NCBI GenBank assembly: GCA_964017045.1
Contig: OZ024811.1
Location: 15,811,312-15,875,311, forward strand
Source: Omphiscola glabra
Lineage: Eukaryota > Mollusca > Gastropoda > Lymnaeidae
Length of the DNA stretch: 64,000 bases
Direction of reading: 5' to 3'
In this document: positions 24,450 through 37,490 of the stretch, one piece after another
How positions within the stretch are numbered: the stretch's first letter is position 1
Layout of the letters: every line of letters starts with the position of its first letter
Notes under the pieces: generated by a model
Databases searched by the model: none
What the model saw: the letters and a program-made list of their open reading frames with translations, nothing else
Told to the model about the DNA's origin: nothing
Position numbers and translations under genes: made by a program

Positions 24450-24920
24450 CATCGTCGAAAACAGCTTTGACAAACTGTTCGCAGCTGTTTTTTTTTTTTT
24501 ACTTCAGTGGAACGGCAGGTACAGCGGCTAGCTGAAGTACAGTGACAGCATGGCAAACAGCTTTGACACAGCTGTTATTTCCTGCACACACCATCCTCGA
24601 CAAACAGCTCGTAACAGCTCATGAAACTGAAGTGACAGCTATAAACAGCTGCAACGATCTAAAAAAAAAAAACCTGTGACAAACTATAAACAGGTGTTAC
24701 AACCAATAAACAGATGTGGCTACCCAATTAGAGCTGTGGCAACCAATACTCAGATTTGGCAAACCTATAAACAGATGTGGCAATCTATAAACAGCTGTGA
24801 CAACCAATAAAAATCTGTGACAACCTATAAACAGCTGTAACGACCTTAAAACAGCTGTGAAAAATCCATATAATCAGATGGGTCAACTCGTAAACAGCCG
24901 TGTAGTGTAAATAGCTCTGA
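24450..24920. repeat. Degenerate repeat of about 24-27 bp (AACAGCTGT words)
   Basis: AACAGCTGTGACAACC and CTATAAACAG recur with variable spacing. Individual units are heavily mutated. Confidence 0.65.
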
Positions 24921-25870
24921 AATCGTGGAAACCGTTTGGATTACTCTTTGAACAGCAGTGCATACCATAACTTTAAACATGCGTGACACACCCGGAGTAA
25001 GCGGACACGTTATAGGACAGCTTCTCAATGATAGCTACCAGCATCTGAAGTTACTCCAACAACAAAGCGCCAACTTTATAGTAAGCCGTATATCTTTAAA
25101 TTTCAGTCTGGTTTCTGTATATTTATTTATCCATTTTTTTAAAAAAATACCTCCTAAATGGTGATAGTGGATACGACATGTGTCCACCCCCATATTTTTT
25201 CCGATGCCCCCGAATTCTTATAGTGACGCTAAAAGGGGGGGGGGGGTGTATTTAGATGAGGATTGGCGACCACTGTATCTGTGCATTGAACTTAAAACGG
25301 GCTAAATATAGAATTTATTCGATAAATGAACACAAGTATTGATGACAAACTATGCCTAAGCCTCTCATGATTTGACGATTTTTGTCGGGATCTAAAAGTT
25401 CAAGTGAAAAAGCCCCCCCCCCCTCACACCCCCCATACACACACACTATTTCTCCTTTTCCAACATATCGTAGGAGCAACCTAAACTGTGTACAGAGACA
25501 CTGTCATAGGATGAGGAGGGGGTGATGGTTCTACCCCTGGCGCCAATACATTTTTTCTTTTTTTTTTAAAGGTGTGGATATTTTCTTTCTACTTAAATAT
25601 TAATATTATATATGGCAGTATACTTTTTGCTCTTTCTTATCAATTGGGGCGGGGAAAAGTCTTAGACCACATCGGGCGCCACCAACTCTAGCCACTCCAC
25701 TGAGTACAACTGAGCAATCGGCTGTTTTAAATAGAATTGTTTTTATGCTTTAAATTTATTTCATCGACCTATGTCACTAAAGATTTTCTCAGCGTTGCAA
25801 AGAGCAGACGACATTTCTGTCATAACTAATACCATTTCATGTTTGGCCGTTTTCATAGCATGGTATAGAA
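24921..25870. other. Unassigned interval
   Basis: G run near 25235 and C run near 25412. TTGGCGACCACTG at 25264-25276 resembles a hAT terminus without a partner. Confidence 0.35.
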
Positions 25871-26064
25871 CAGCGTTTCCCAAATTTTAGAAATATGTGT
25901 ACCCCTGTCTATAATATTAGTAACACTGAGTACCCCTCGTTAAAAAATGCATATACTTTAATAGCAATTTCTTTTTTTTATTTCCTTGGCAGCGCGTACC
26001 CCAAACAAACACTTCCCATACCCCCCCCCCCATGGGTACGCGTACCACTCTTTGGGAAATACTG
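25871..26064. mobile_element. hAT MITE (CAGCGTTTCCCAAA family)
   Basis: The left end CAGCGTTTCCCAAA pairs with the complement of the right end, CAGTATTTCCCAAA. Flanking 8-mers GTATAGAA and GTATACAA match at 7 of 8. It is 194 bp with no coding capacity. The second hAT copy starts 42 bp further on. Confidence 0.85.
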
Positions 26065-26105
26065 GTATACAAGTGCCAGACGAATTTCAAGCCCTTCCTC
26101 GACCC

Positions 26106-26271
26106 CAGTCGTTCTCAACCTGTGGGTCGCGACTCTCTGGGGTCGCCTACGACCATCGGAAAACACATATACTCTACAGTTATAAAGTAGCCACGAAACT
26201 AGGTTGGGGCCCGCCACAACATGAGGAACTGTATTAAAGAGTTGCGGTATTAGGAAGGCTGAGAACCACTG
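26106..26271 (+). mobile_element. SPIN-like hAT MITE, copy 2
   Basis: The left end is CAGTCGTTCTCAACCTGTGG and the right end GGCTGAGAACCACTG. Internal words GGTCGCGACT, GACCATCGGAAAACACATAT and ACATGAGGAACTGTATTAAA match SPIN-like elements. The 8-mers at the flanks match at only 5 of 8 (CTCGACCC, CTCTATCT), but the right one fits the TCTA-rich hAT target preference. Confidence 0.85.
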
Positions 26272-26362
26272 CTCTATCTCAACCCACAGTTACTGGTCCA
26301 GCCTCGCTTTGGGTGCCATTTTAACTACACTCCTGCCTAGTACTTTCAAAACCACACTGTTC

Positions 26363-26592
26363 GAGAGGGAGAGAGAGAGAGAGAGAGATAGGGGGAGAGA
26401 GGGGAGGGAAAGAGAGAGAGACAGAGAGAGAGGGGGGAAAGAGGGGAGGGATAGAGAGGGGAGGGAGAGAGAGAGGGGGGAGAGAGAGGGGGAGGGAGAG
26501 AGAGAGGGGGAGAGAGAGAGAGAGGGAGGGAGAGAGAGGGGAGGGGGAGAGGGGAGGGAGAGAGGGGAGGGAGAGAGAGAGAAAGAGAGTGA
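26363..26592. repeat. GA-rich low-complexity tract
   Basis: Purine-rich (GAGAGG)n on the + strand. Long charged or Leu/Ser/Pro frames over it are artefacts. Confidence 0.95.
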
Positions 26593-28805
26593 TGGGGAGA
26601 CACACAGTAGTATAACATGACCCCAAAGCTTATCTCACGATCATCTGATCATGTCAACTTAGTTCATATGACTTATATTGAACGGTGGAGCAGTGCGAAA
26701 CATGACCTGCTTTATCGTTGGTTTCCATAAGCAGCTAAATATATGCATGTGATGAAGTAATTACACGTTTGGATGACGCGATAAGATTTCGATCGCCTGT
26801 TCTCAATTGAGATCATTCTAATCAGTGGCGTCCCTAGGGACTACTACCGCCCCCGGGGGAGGGGGGGCTGGTTCTAGCTTTTTATTTTTCCTGCCACCCC
26901 GTAACCGAGAAATAAAACTCCACAACTGCAAAAAAAAAAAAATGGCACCCCTCAAAATAAATATTTTTAAACAGTGCCGCCTTTGGCTTTCAGCCAAATC
27001 TTCACACATCTTCCATCACCGTGATTCTAATCTCTTCAGAGAGGGATGGTCGACAACTGAAGCTTTATAGCGCAAGTCTATAGTATCATTAAAATGTTTA
27101 ACTCACTATATATATTTATGTGTACACCCTGTAGAACCAAAACAACAACAATAATAATAATAATACAAGCGTGTATTCTTCTTTTATATTTTGAGGGCCC
27201 ACGATCAATGTATGGATCATTCTAGCTCCTATGTTTGTAGAGGGGTTCGCCATGTAACTGTGCACGGTTTTGAAGTGGATACTTTACTGGGTGGAAGGGT
27301 TACTCAGAGAGTAGTACATTAACTCTTTTTTAATGGCCGTACGCAAAATCAACCTCCTCCCACACACACACAGTGCTTACGTAGTATATAATATTATATG
27401 GATGAGCCCTTTACCCTTTATGTCAAATTTAGATGCAATTAACACAGTAACCATAATTAATTTTTGGAAGAAAAAATAGGACACTTAGCTTCTTTGGAAC
27501 AACAGGATTTTAATAATTATGTTTTCTGTTTCGAGCAATCTCCCGATTGTAATTTGTTGAAAAATTGTCCGTTCTATGAAAATTTAAAAAAAAAAAAAAA
27601 AAAAAAACGAAATATGACGCCTCGCCGCTTCACTGCTCATTTCCGGGAGCTCCGGTGTCCATATACATATCGAAATTAAATTCAAGCGTTTTGATTGGTC
27701 CTCGTGTTTGCCAAACGTTTTCGCTCGTTTGGGGGTGTTTCCGCCATTTCCTTTGTAAACACAAGACGACTGTTATCATAGCACATAGCATGCACTGCTT
27801 GGCGAAACTAACCGTCTAGGCATTACAATATGATACATAAGTAAGTTTGTTTGTGCTTATGTGAAATTTAAAAATAAAAAAAACAACAAAAAAAACCACA
27901 TCATTCAGTTCTAAATTCTTAAGTCTAAAAATAGAATGGCTCAGAAACGAGGCTTATTAATCTCAATCTAATTTTTTTTTAGAGAAAGAAAAAAAATATT
28001 GTTGACACTGCCTGCTAACTGTTACCATGCCTTTGGTTTGAGTAAAAAAAAAACACGGACTTGTGAAAAAAGGGGTTTGGGGGGGGGGGGGGGTGGTGTA
28101 GCCAGATTTCATATAAGAAAATGAAATTTTTGGGTGAAAGTTGGAGCCTAAATTGAGGCACCGCCGCGAGCTACAGCTTCGGCTTGACACGGCCTGGCAA
28201 AGAGATGTGAACATTATCGTACGTTTCGCATAAGAATTTATAACTTTAGATTATTGTATGCTATCTTTAGCGTACGTAAGCTATTTAATTCACCCCAAAC
28301 CCCCCCCCCCCCATATTTTGCACTGGTTGAAAACAATATTAAAATATTACCGCTCTCTAACAAATTGGGATTTAATTATTATTTATTAATTTTTATGTAA
28401 TTCCATATGTCGTTATGGGCTCAACGGTTGTTTCACAGTTGTAGGAACTGTCCGAAAACGTTCCGACTGCTGACGACCTGGTGTCAATCAGTGAGTTATA
28501 AAAGTATAGTTGTCTTCAATAAAGAATTCAATAGCAAAAGAACCAGGTATAAATGCCTCTAAAAACGCTGCTTGAAGGTTGTTGTATTTTTTTTTAACGA
28601 TGAATAAGAAATGAAGAACATGGAACACTAATCAAATTTTAATTTAGCATGAAGATGCATTTTATTTTCCCTGTCCCGTGGTAGTAAATATTTAACAGCC
28701 ACGACTGCGTTTGTATCAATTTCGGGACTAATTCTGGTCTGATTTGAGCTGTTTAATGTTTGTCTTTCGTTTTTTTTAATTGTTTTAGTCTCAAGACGTC
28801 AGATA
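26593..28805. other. Unassigned interval with homopolymer runs
   Basis: CAGTGGCGTCCCTAGGG at 26824 looks like the start of a dispersed element without a clear partner end. There are A runs near 26930 and 27588, a G15 run at 28079-28093 and a C run near 28303. No gene is supported. Confidence 0.35.
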
Positions 28806-28930
28806 CCTTAAGGGTCGTCCATTATTTATATCAACAAAATAGGGGGGGGGGGGGTTGGAAATGCTCGACAATTGTTGACTAATGGGAGGGGGGTGTTAGA
28901 TTAGTTAGCGTCAACAATCATGTTTTCTCT
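28806..28930. mobile_element. Possible TTAA-flanked MITE, first copy
   Basis: CTTAAGGGTCGTCCATTATT and ATCAACAAAA are followed by a G run and repeated GTTGAC or GTCAAC words. The same words bound 29922-30024 in the opposite sense. Exact ends are uncertain. Confidence 0.4.
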
Positions 28931-29352
28931 ATTAAAATTTTAATCTTAAAAATTGACTGGCCATTACATTATTATAACAAATTTAATGAGTGTAAATTTA
29001 ACTAGTTATATAATGTTTAGGCTTTAACAGTTTAAGATTTATATTATGTGTGTCGGTCTATGCACTGCTGATGGCTGCTCAGAATGTTAGCACACTTTGT
29101 TGGCGCAAGAGAAGTCAAAAGATGGCCTCTATTAGCCTGTACATTCTGTTTGTCGCAAATGTCTAGGGCGGTATGTTTGCGATCGTGTTGCAGGTATGGA
29201 ACAAGGTCCAAGTGTCATGTGCAGTCAAGTTAAATGATATTGATAGAAAAAAAAATACGATATTTTGAGAATTAGGGGAAAGTAAAGCGACTAACAATAA
29301 TAACATCGCTGCTTGAACGGATTTGCAAAATCTGTAACATCTTTTTTGCAGC

Positions 29353-29624
29353 ACAAGTCATGCTGAACTGGCAATGTTCAACAGCACCGACAAGGCACAA
29401 GAAATGAATGCGAGTAGCTGCCAGGAGACAGAGAGAGAGAGCTTATGGCAATTATTGCTCACACCGACAATTTTTCAATTTTAAGTGCTGAATGGTTAGA
29501 TGAGGACGATGTTAATGTGTCTGGTATATCAGTTCCGCAATATGAAAATGATAAATCATCTACTATGCCCATAATTACGATAGAGCAACACCTGGCTACT
29601 CCCTGGGAAGATGATAGCAGCTAG
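29353..29624 (+). pseudogene. Acidic C-terminal coding-like fragment broken at a GA microsatellite
   Basis: One frame is open from a possible splice acceptor (TTTTTTGCAG, ending 29351) through the words AELAMFNSTDKAQEMNASS into a (GA)n run at about 29427-29441. It then loses sense. From 29445 a second frame gives 59 codons with complex acidic composition (AEWLDEDDVNVSGISVP, TPWEDDSS) ending at TAG 29622-29624. The two frames are offset by exactly two bases, as a one-unit GA change would cause. No family is recognised. It may be a host-gene exon or a decayed transposase end, since MITE-like ends lie on both sides. Confidence 0.35.
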
Positions 29625-29921
29625 AAACTATTCTACAATAGTCAGCTATACTGACAATGATCATATTTATGCTTCCATAAAACAAAACAATTTAGTGTTT
29701 AACCACCTTTTCATTGATTCTGCATTATAAAATTTAAGTGTAAAAACTTTTTAACTTGATTAACAAGCTAAAATGCAATACAATGTTTTACCTACAATTT
29801 GGTGTTATTTAAATAGATCAGCACAAAGTAAAATGTATTTATATATTTATTTATACAATAATTCATTTTTCTGGGTTTGGGGGGGGGGGGGGTAAAAAAT
29901 GTTGACATAATAACTTAAGGG

Positions 29922-30024
29922 GTCATTTACAGTTTGACATTTGTTGACAAGAAAATGGCGGGTGGGGGGGGGGTGGGGGGTAGGTGGTCAAAAAATTGCT
30001 TAAAATTTGTTGACGTAAATAATG
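29922..30024. mobile_element. Possible TTAA-flanked MITE, second copy
   Basis: Starts TTAAGGGGTCATTTACAG with TTTGTTGACAAG, contains two G runs, and ends TTTGTTGACGTAAATAATGG, the complement of the left-end words at 28817. Nesting or rearrangement makes boundaries unclear. Confidence 0.4.
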
Positions 30025-30708
30025 GAAAATAAATAGACGCTGGGGTAATAACAAGTCTTACGACAAGGATGTCCTTGTCTTGCACTTTATCATTATGTTT
30101 CTGGGAGGGGCTTATTGTTAGAGTCGTGTTTTTGTTGCTGTTTTTTTAAAAAAGAAATTGTCAAGCGGTTGCAGAGGGATTTCCCCAAATGTTGCGTCAC
30201 TGAGTTAAAATTACATTTCCTAAAATTTTATTAGCATCTAGCAGTTCCAACTCCAATACTCGGGATTTCATTTTTTTTAAAAAACCTTTTGGGAGATGAT
30301 ATTGTGCTGAAATTGAATTCGTTTTTTTTTTTGCATTGATATATCTTTAATAATAAATGGTTTAATAGTAAACACAAGGAGTACCCGAATCGATTGGCAT
30401 CTTCACGTCAGATGCGTCACAGGAGTCTCTGGAATTAGGACTGACACCGTCTCCTGATGTTTTCTTGTGGTTTTGTATCTTGAAGTCTTTAACCATGGGG
30501 CGTATAGCCACAGGGCAGCTGAGGTTTGCTATCGGAGTTTCCTTTCGCTTAGATGAGCACACCCCTCCCCAAACCCCCCCCCCCCGAGCACGTCGCGTTT
30601 TGTTTTTATTTTCTTCGCGTTGACGGAGTCAATTGACGCACTTGGCCAAACAGCCACTCCGTCAAACTCATATACATTCATGGGCACTAAAAATCATACA
30701 TGTGCGAA
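30025..30708. other. Unassigned interval
   Basis: A C run lies near 30575. A short hairpin (TTGACGGAGT with ACTCCGTCAA) lies at about 30621-30667. The minus-strand frame 30562-30362 has complex composition but starts from GTG and has no recognised domain. Confidence 0.35.
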
Positions 30709-30815
30709 CACCACCATATGGACAAGTATAGGCACCAACATATGGAAATATAAGGTCACCGACATATGGACATAGAAGGGCACCAACATATGGACATAGA
30801 AGGGCCCCAACATAA
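30709..30815. repeat. 24-bp tandem repeat, about 4.5 copies
   Basis: The unit is CACCAACATATGGACATAGA plus AGGG, with early copies diverged. Confidence 0.85.
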
Positions 30816-31484
30816 AGTAAAGGATTTACTCGGGTGCAACTGTCCCTTGCAGTGACACAAATACAGAATATGTCAACCTTTCACGTAAGGTATAGTGTAG
30901 TGTAGAAGATTGTGCTGTGGTGCGAAACCTTTTCTATTTTCATTTATACTTTTGTAGGTTCGGCCCCACTGAAGTATTAAATGATACTGTTTAGGAAGCC
31001 CCCAAGAGTCTTCGTGTTTTGAGGAGTGTCATCCTGTCACGTTTTGTCGTTTTGGGGTGGTAAAGAATTTACAACACTTTTGGATTAAAAATATTTTTTT
31101 TTACTTGAATGGGACTTCTTAGAACCTCTTCAAATCCTGTCTAAAATTATTTCCACTTTCTGTTATTGTGTCGATTCAGATCAGAGGAGATTTTTAAAAA
31201 CTGAATCTTTTAGAGTAACATTTGCTCTCTGCTTTTAAAGTAAAAAATTCCTGGTCTTGAGATTTTATCAATCGAAAATCTTATAGGGAATGATGATGAT
31301 ATTGATTAAGTGATAGACAAGTGTCCAACTTTGATAATCAGGAAATACAATTTTAAATGTTAAGTTTATTGTTATTTTTTTTTAAAAACTGCATAACTTT
31401 GTTACCAACATTTCGTAAATCTCTAACCTAAAATTATATTATTTGTTATGCCCTATTTAACTTTTATTCTTCAATTAATTTAAA

Positions 31485-32190
31485 TCTTTAGTACTTGAAT
31501 TTATAAACTTTAAGACTTGAGTTGATACACTTAAGGAATTAAATTTATAAACCTTAGGACTTGCATTGACAAACTTTTAGACTTTAATTTAAAACATTAT
31601 TACTTTAATTTATATAATTTCAAAATGTACGTTTTGTTATACCTTATATTTACAAAATTTAAAAATTAATTTAAAAACTTAGGAATTGAATTCATAAACT
31701 TTTGGACTTGAATTTACAAAATTTAAAAATTGAATTTACACAAATTTAAAACTTGAATTTACAAAATTCAATTTACAAAATTTTAGACTTAAATTTTCAG
31801 ACTCTTAGACTTGATCATAAACCTTTTAAAACTTGAATATACAAACTTTACTTACTTGAGTTTACAAACTTTTGGAATAGAATTTAAAATGTTAGATCTT
31901 GAATTTAAAAACTTTATTACTTAAATTTATAGCTTTAGGACTTCAATTTACAAACTTTTTCGGACTTGAATTTAGAAAATTTAATATTGAATTTATAATA
32001 TTTAGGAATTGAATTTATACACGTTAGGACATTAATTTATAAACTTTAGGACTTGAAATTATAAACTTAAAGGACTTGAATCTACAAAATTCAATTGACA
32101 AACGTCTAGATATCATATTGCACATTTTAAGACTTGAATTTAGACACTTTTTTAATTTAAAATTTACAAGTTTATGACTTGACTTTAATA
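31485..32190. repeat. AT-rich degenerate repeat of about 22-25 bp
   Basis: AAACTTTAGGACTTGAATTTA and variants recur roughly 28 times with changing spacing and many substitutions, so this is an old array. Confidence 0.75.
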
Positions 32191-34257
32191 TTATAAATAT
32201 TACTACGCAGGTGATTTTGTATGATCTGGTATAAGGAGGCTTAGAGGAAATACTTAAGGAATGGTTCTGTCGGGGCGCACCCCATGTTGGTCTACCGCAC
32301 TGTGTGACTAAAGTTTAAATCACAAAAATAAATCTAAATATTTGTCTCTGCGTCTCTCGTGTCCAAATGTTCACCTTTACATCCATAAAGGGCCAGGTAA
32401 TAGCGGGCACAAGGAAATATTTCTTCTATGGCTTTAACCTTCTATTTCAGGAAATAATTGTTTGCACTGCGACTGCGTGACATTTAGATTAACAGCTTTT
32501 GACGTCACAGTAACGAACGGAAAGTAGTTTTCCCGTTTCTGTGAACAAAATGGACATTACCAGAAATTAAAATGTTGCATTCTGACACTTGACATAAATA
32601 ATTTTGTTTATGGTTAAAATTTTATAAACGACGAAAGAGTCATATGAATCAATATTTTTAAATACATTTTCAATTCTTCAGGCAGTAAGTGGTATTTTTA
32701 ACATTAAAAAAAACCAAGATTTTAAAAAATTTATTGATTGATTTTTTGTTGCTGGGGTTGTTCTTAATGTAATGTTTTTGATTCTGTAAAAAATAATTAC
32801 TGGCTGCATTAGAAAAAATGTTTCAAAATAATTCCATTCGTTCTACCATTTTATAACATAAATTTTAATAAACTTGAATGTTTTGGAAACATCATTTTAT
32901 CCCTAATCGCGACACTATTTTTTGTTAGCAAGTTTGTCAAAACTATAAGTTGTTATGGGAAAACAAAATGTCCCTGTTTTTTTTATACCGGGTACAATTT
33001 TTTTTAACAAAAAGTATCAAGTCACCAACCATTATGAAGAGTACAAATTTAAAGCCCCCACCCCTCCCCCTCGGGAATGAATTTTTCCAATTCAAAGCAC
33101 CGGAAATGGCTTCAGCATAACTATTTTCGTTGTAAAATTCATTCAACAAAGTGAAATTGACATTTAAATACTTGAAAGAAAAAATGTCTGAGCCCGAAAG
33201 GAAAACAAATAGATATGTGCACAGTTTGCTACATGGTATACAGGTGCATCGTAACTTTCCTCTGACAAATAAAAAAACAACAACCTAACCTTAATGATGT
33301 AGAATGTATTTTTTTTGTATCAGTGGGTTATTACATTGTGTTTTAATTTAACTATGCATAACATAGTTTCACATAGTTTCTTGAAAACGTAAATGGTTGC
33401 TTTTGGAAGGGATTTAAAAAAAAAACGCGCTTTTTAAACCAGATTTTGTTTCTGTGTTTTACTTTTTCCTAAATTAATATATATATTTTTTTAAATTACC
33501 TTAAATCTGTGACGCGAGCCGAAGTCAGAGCTTAGGTTTTAAAAGTTGTGCGTATATTTGTATTGACTGAATGCTCTGATTTACGAAATTCTTAGACGGC
33601 TAGAAAGTGAAATGCGTCCGGCGTTCAAAACTATGTTAAATCAAATAAGATATTAAATGGAACGCTTACATGTTCAAATGACATGTAATTAATAATGGAA
33701 AAATACGTATAATTATTTTTTTTTTAAATTGCGGTACCTATTGCTAATTTAAATGACGTATAACTAATTGAATGACCTATCGTTGCTTCAAATAACATGA
33801 TTTTTTTATCACTTTACGTAAGCATCCCATTCTCAAGAACCGAATAACCCAATGTCAAAAAATGGAAGTCCCAAAAAAATGTATTTAAATCTAACCCAGC
33901 CTTACGTAAAGCTGCATTATGCAATGTTATATATATCCACGCTTAGACATAATATGCAATATCACGCAGTGGGTGACAACATTTTACCACAAGGTGGTCG
34001 AACGTAATCTAATTTTATCACACACAAGCACGGATACATATAAATAATTACAGGTACTGATGGCAGCATGTGTCCTAAAATTGAGGACCGCTGCCTTTAG
34101 CATCAAGGATAACATAAAAGTTATCGGCAATTCCAAATGTTACCCAGGTATCTGACTTGGTCATGTGATGAGCATCATGCTGTTACACGCTGTTATGGAT
34201 TAGGTCCTATTTTTACATTTGGGAAAAACGAAGGCGCTTGCTTGCTTACTTATATTA
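32191..34257. other. Unassigned AT-rich interval
   Basis: No supported gene or array. TTGAGGACCGCTG at 34081-34093 resembles a hAT terminus; CAGTGGGTGACAAC at 33967 could be its partner, but the flanks show no duplication. Confidence 0.35.
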
Positions 34258-34316
34258 TATGGTAATATTTTATTTATATGGAAATATTTTATTTATATGG
34301 TAATATTTTATTTATT
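34258..34316. repeat. 19-bp tandem repeat, three copies
   Basis: The unit is ATGGTAATATTTTATTTAT, with one GGAAAT variant. Confidence 0.85.
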
Positions 34317-35761
34317 TTAAAGACTTTCTATCAAAAAAGATTTCAAGCGCAGTAAAAAAGTAAACAAAAAAAATGTAAATGTAAATTTTATTAAGATGCA
34401 TTACAATTGTGTATATTTTTATTTGCTTCTTTTTAGTAACTAAAATTTTAATCTTTATCTTAGCGACAAAAGAAGTATTATTTACTTTAAAGAAAAAAAT
34501 TCCCCAAAATCGTACAGCTCCTACAGCCGTTCCCTTAACAAAGTTGGCGCGTTGTCGGCACAACTCAGATGCAGCGAGACGATCTACCAAGCGATAGAGT
34601 GTCGTGACTCAACGACAACAATTACTCCAAACAAGATAGAAATGCAAGTGAAAGAAAGTCTGTACAAATATTTAAAAAAAAAAAAAACTAAACGTTTATA
34701 CACCTGATAATTTAACTTACTGGTGTGCTTAAGAAAAGCAACATATGTTATCTCCGCCATAACAGCAATCTATAATTGAGCTTATAGGAAATTGTTGCGT
34801 TATTTTCTCTCATAAAATCCTCAAGATGGAACATTGACCTGCCTTTCAACTTCTAAATTATTTAGTTTCAGTAATATTTCTACATATTTGATCGCTTAAA
34901 TTTGATGAAATACAAGAGAGAAAAATTGTAAGCTTTTCAAAATGTGTCTCAGATTTCAATTTAAAATTGGTTTTTAGTTTCGATGAGTTCTATTGGCTTC
35001 TGTTAGAGCTTATAGTGGGTGTCATTGATCTTGCCGAACTAGAAAAGAAGCAGCTCACAGAATGTTCTGATATTATTATTATTTTTTTAAAGGCGAAAGA
35101 AATCAGTTTTACAATATTGCTAGCAATCAATTGACACTAACGGTTAGTATCAAGTGAAATACGGGGGAGTACTGCATTCAAGTTGAAGCAATATCACATA
35201 TACAGTGGGTAGAGAAAATTGAGGTGGGGCAATAGAAAATTGTTTTCAGCTGAGAAGCATTCGACATCAGAGACACATGGACAGACACACTTATGATTGT
35301 AAAGATATTTAGTTGACAGGGAAATGACAGACCCCTTCAATAACGGGAGTTTCCCCCATCAAAGAATTTTGGTGTGAGATTAACAAGATGGCTGACACCT
35401 AACGGAAGTCAGGTTTAGAACGTATGTGTGAAGGTTAAGTCATATAAGATGGATCGGAGACGTGGCGGGGGTGGGACCTGGCACCCTCTCCCCACAAAAT
35501 AGCCTGTCCCAAACGTTTTATTTTAAAGTAAGGGTATATTAGTATAATCTCGTAACCTTCCCCCCGCCCAAAAAAAAAATTAATAAATAATTAATAAAAA
35601 AAAAAAATTATAATCCTTTTTTTAAATTTTTATTTTGTAAAAAAGGATTTTTTCAGATTTATATCTTTCTAACCGCCCAATAAAGTTTATATTATTTATC
35701 TGTAAATTAATTCTAGACAGCAACCCACGCGCATAAAAATAATACATTTATAAATCAGAAT
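34317..35761. other. Unassigned interval
   Basis: AT-rich text with A runs. Frames on both strands at 34312-34597 are low in complexity. No gene is supported. Confidence 0.35.
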
Positions 35762-37355
35762 AAGGTAGGGAACAAATTGAATCAGAAAAGCATCTTACTT
35801 TGACTGAGCATGTAACAAATCAAACCAGAAAAGATCATTACTTTGACTGCACATGTAACAAATCAAACCAGAAAAGATCCTTACTTTGACATTTTCATGT
35901 AACAAATCAAACCAGAAAGATCCTTACTTTGACTGCGCATGTAACAAATCAAACCAGAAAAGATCCTTACTTTGAATCCGCATGTAACAAATCTAACCAG
36001 AAAAGAACCTTACTTTGACTGCGTATGTAACAAATCAAACCAGAAAAGATCCTTACTTTGACTGCGTATGTAACAAATCAAACCAGAAATGATCCTTACT
36101 TTGACTGCGCATGTAACAAATCTAACCAGAAAAGAACCTTACTTTGACTGCGCATGTAACAAATCAAACCAGAAAAGATCCTTACTTTGACTGCGTATGT
36201 AACAAATCAAACCAGAAAAGATCCTTACTTTGACTACGTATGTAACAAATCAAACCAGAAAAGAACCTTACTTTGACTACGTATGTAACAAATCAAACCA
36301 GAAAAGATCCTTACTTTGACTGAGCATGTAACAAATCAAACCAGAAAAGATCCTTACTTTGAATCCGCATGTAACAAATCTAACCAGAAAAGAACCTTAC
36401 TTTGACTGCGTATGTAACAAATCAAACCAGAAAAGATCCTTACTTTGACTGCGTATGTAACAAATCAAACCAGAAAAGATCCTTACTTTGACTGCGTATG
36501 TAACAAATCAAACCAGAAAAGATCCTTACTTTTACTGCGCATGTAACAAATCAAACCCGAAAAGAACCTTACTTTGACTGCGTATGTAACAAATCAAACC
36601 AGAAAAGATCCTTACTTTGACTGAGCATGTAACAAATCAAACCAGAAAAGAACCTTACTTTGACTGCGTGTATAACAAATCAAACCAGAAAAGATCATTA
36701 CTTTGACTGAGCATGTAACAAATCAAACCAGAAAAGATCCTTACTTTGACTGCGTATGTAACAAATCAAACCAGAAAAGATCCTTACTTTGACTGCGTAT
36801 GTAACAAATCAAACCAGAAAAGAACCTTACTTTGACTGCGTGTGTAACAAATCAAACCAGAAAAGATCCTTACTTTGAATCCGCATGTAACAAATCAAAC
36901 CAGAAAAGATCATTACTTTGACTGAGCATGTAACAAATCAAACCAGAAAAGATCCTTACTTTGAATCCGCATGTAACAAATCAAACCATAAAAGATCCTT
37001 ACTTTGACTGAGCATGTAACAAATCAAACCAGAAAAGATCCTTACTTTGAATCCGCATGTAACAAATCAAACCAGAAAAGATCCTTACTTTGACTTCGTG
37101 TGTAACAAATCAAACCAGAAAAGAACCTTACTTTGACTGTGTATGTAACAAATCAAACCAGAAAAGAACCTTACTTTGAATCCGCATGTAACAAATCAAA
37201 CCAGAAAAGATCCTTACTTTGACTGCGTTTGTAACAAATCAAACCAGAAAAGAACCTTACTTTGACTGTGTATGTAACAAATCAAACCAGAAAAGAACCT
37301 TACTTTGAATCCGCATGTAACAAATCAAACCAGAAAAGAACCTTACTTTGAATGC
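35762..37355. repeat. 43-bp tandem array, about 37 copies
   Basis: The unit is GTAACAAATCAAACCAGAAA, AGATCCTTACTTTGACTGCG, TAT. Variant classes are AGAACC for AGATCC, TGAGCAT for TGCGTAT, and GAATCCGCAT for GACTGCGTAT. From about 36870 to 37090 the last two classes alternate, a two-unit higher-order pattern. Confidence 0.95.
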
Positions 37356-37490
37356 CTACGTAGCTAGCTTCACAAATAAAATCTTAACCAAAAAAATTCC
37401 ATTCAATATATCTCAAAGTTTTACAACAATATATATTTTTTAAAAAAAGGTGGTGTATAATCTATTAGATGTTTTTAGTCTTTGTTTGTG

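Noticed and set aside
26309..26626. Arg/Glu-rich and Leu/Ser/Pro-rich proteins
   Set aside because: They are translations of the GA-rich tract on either strand.
30362..30562. A 66-codon minus-strand frame with complex composition
   Set aside because: It starts at GTG, no splice acceptor lies beside it, a C/G run precedes it and no domain is recognised.
33967..34093. A hAT element between CAGTGGGTGACAAC and TTGAGGACCGCTG
   Set aside because: The ends pair poorly and the flanking 8-mers do not match.
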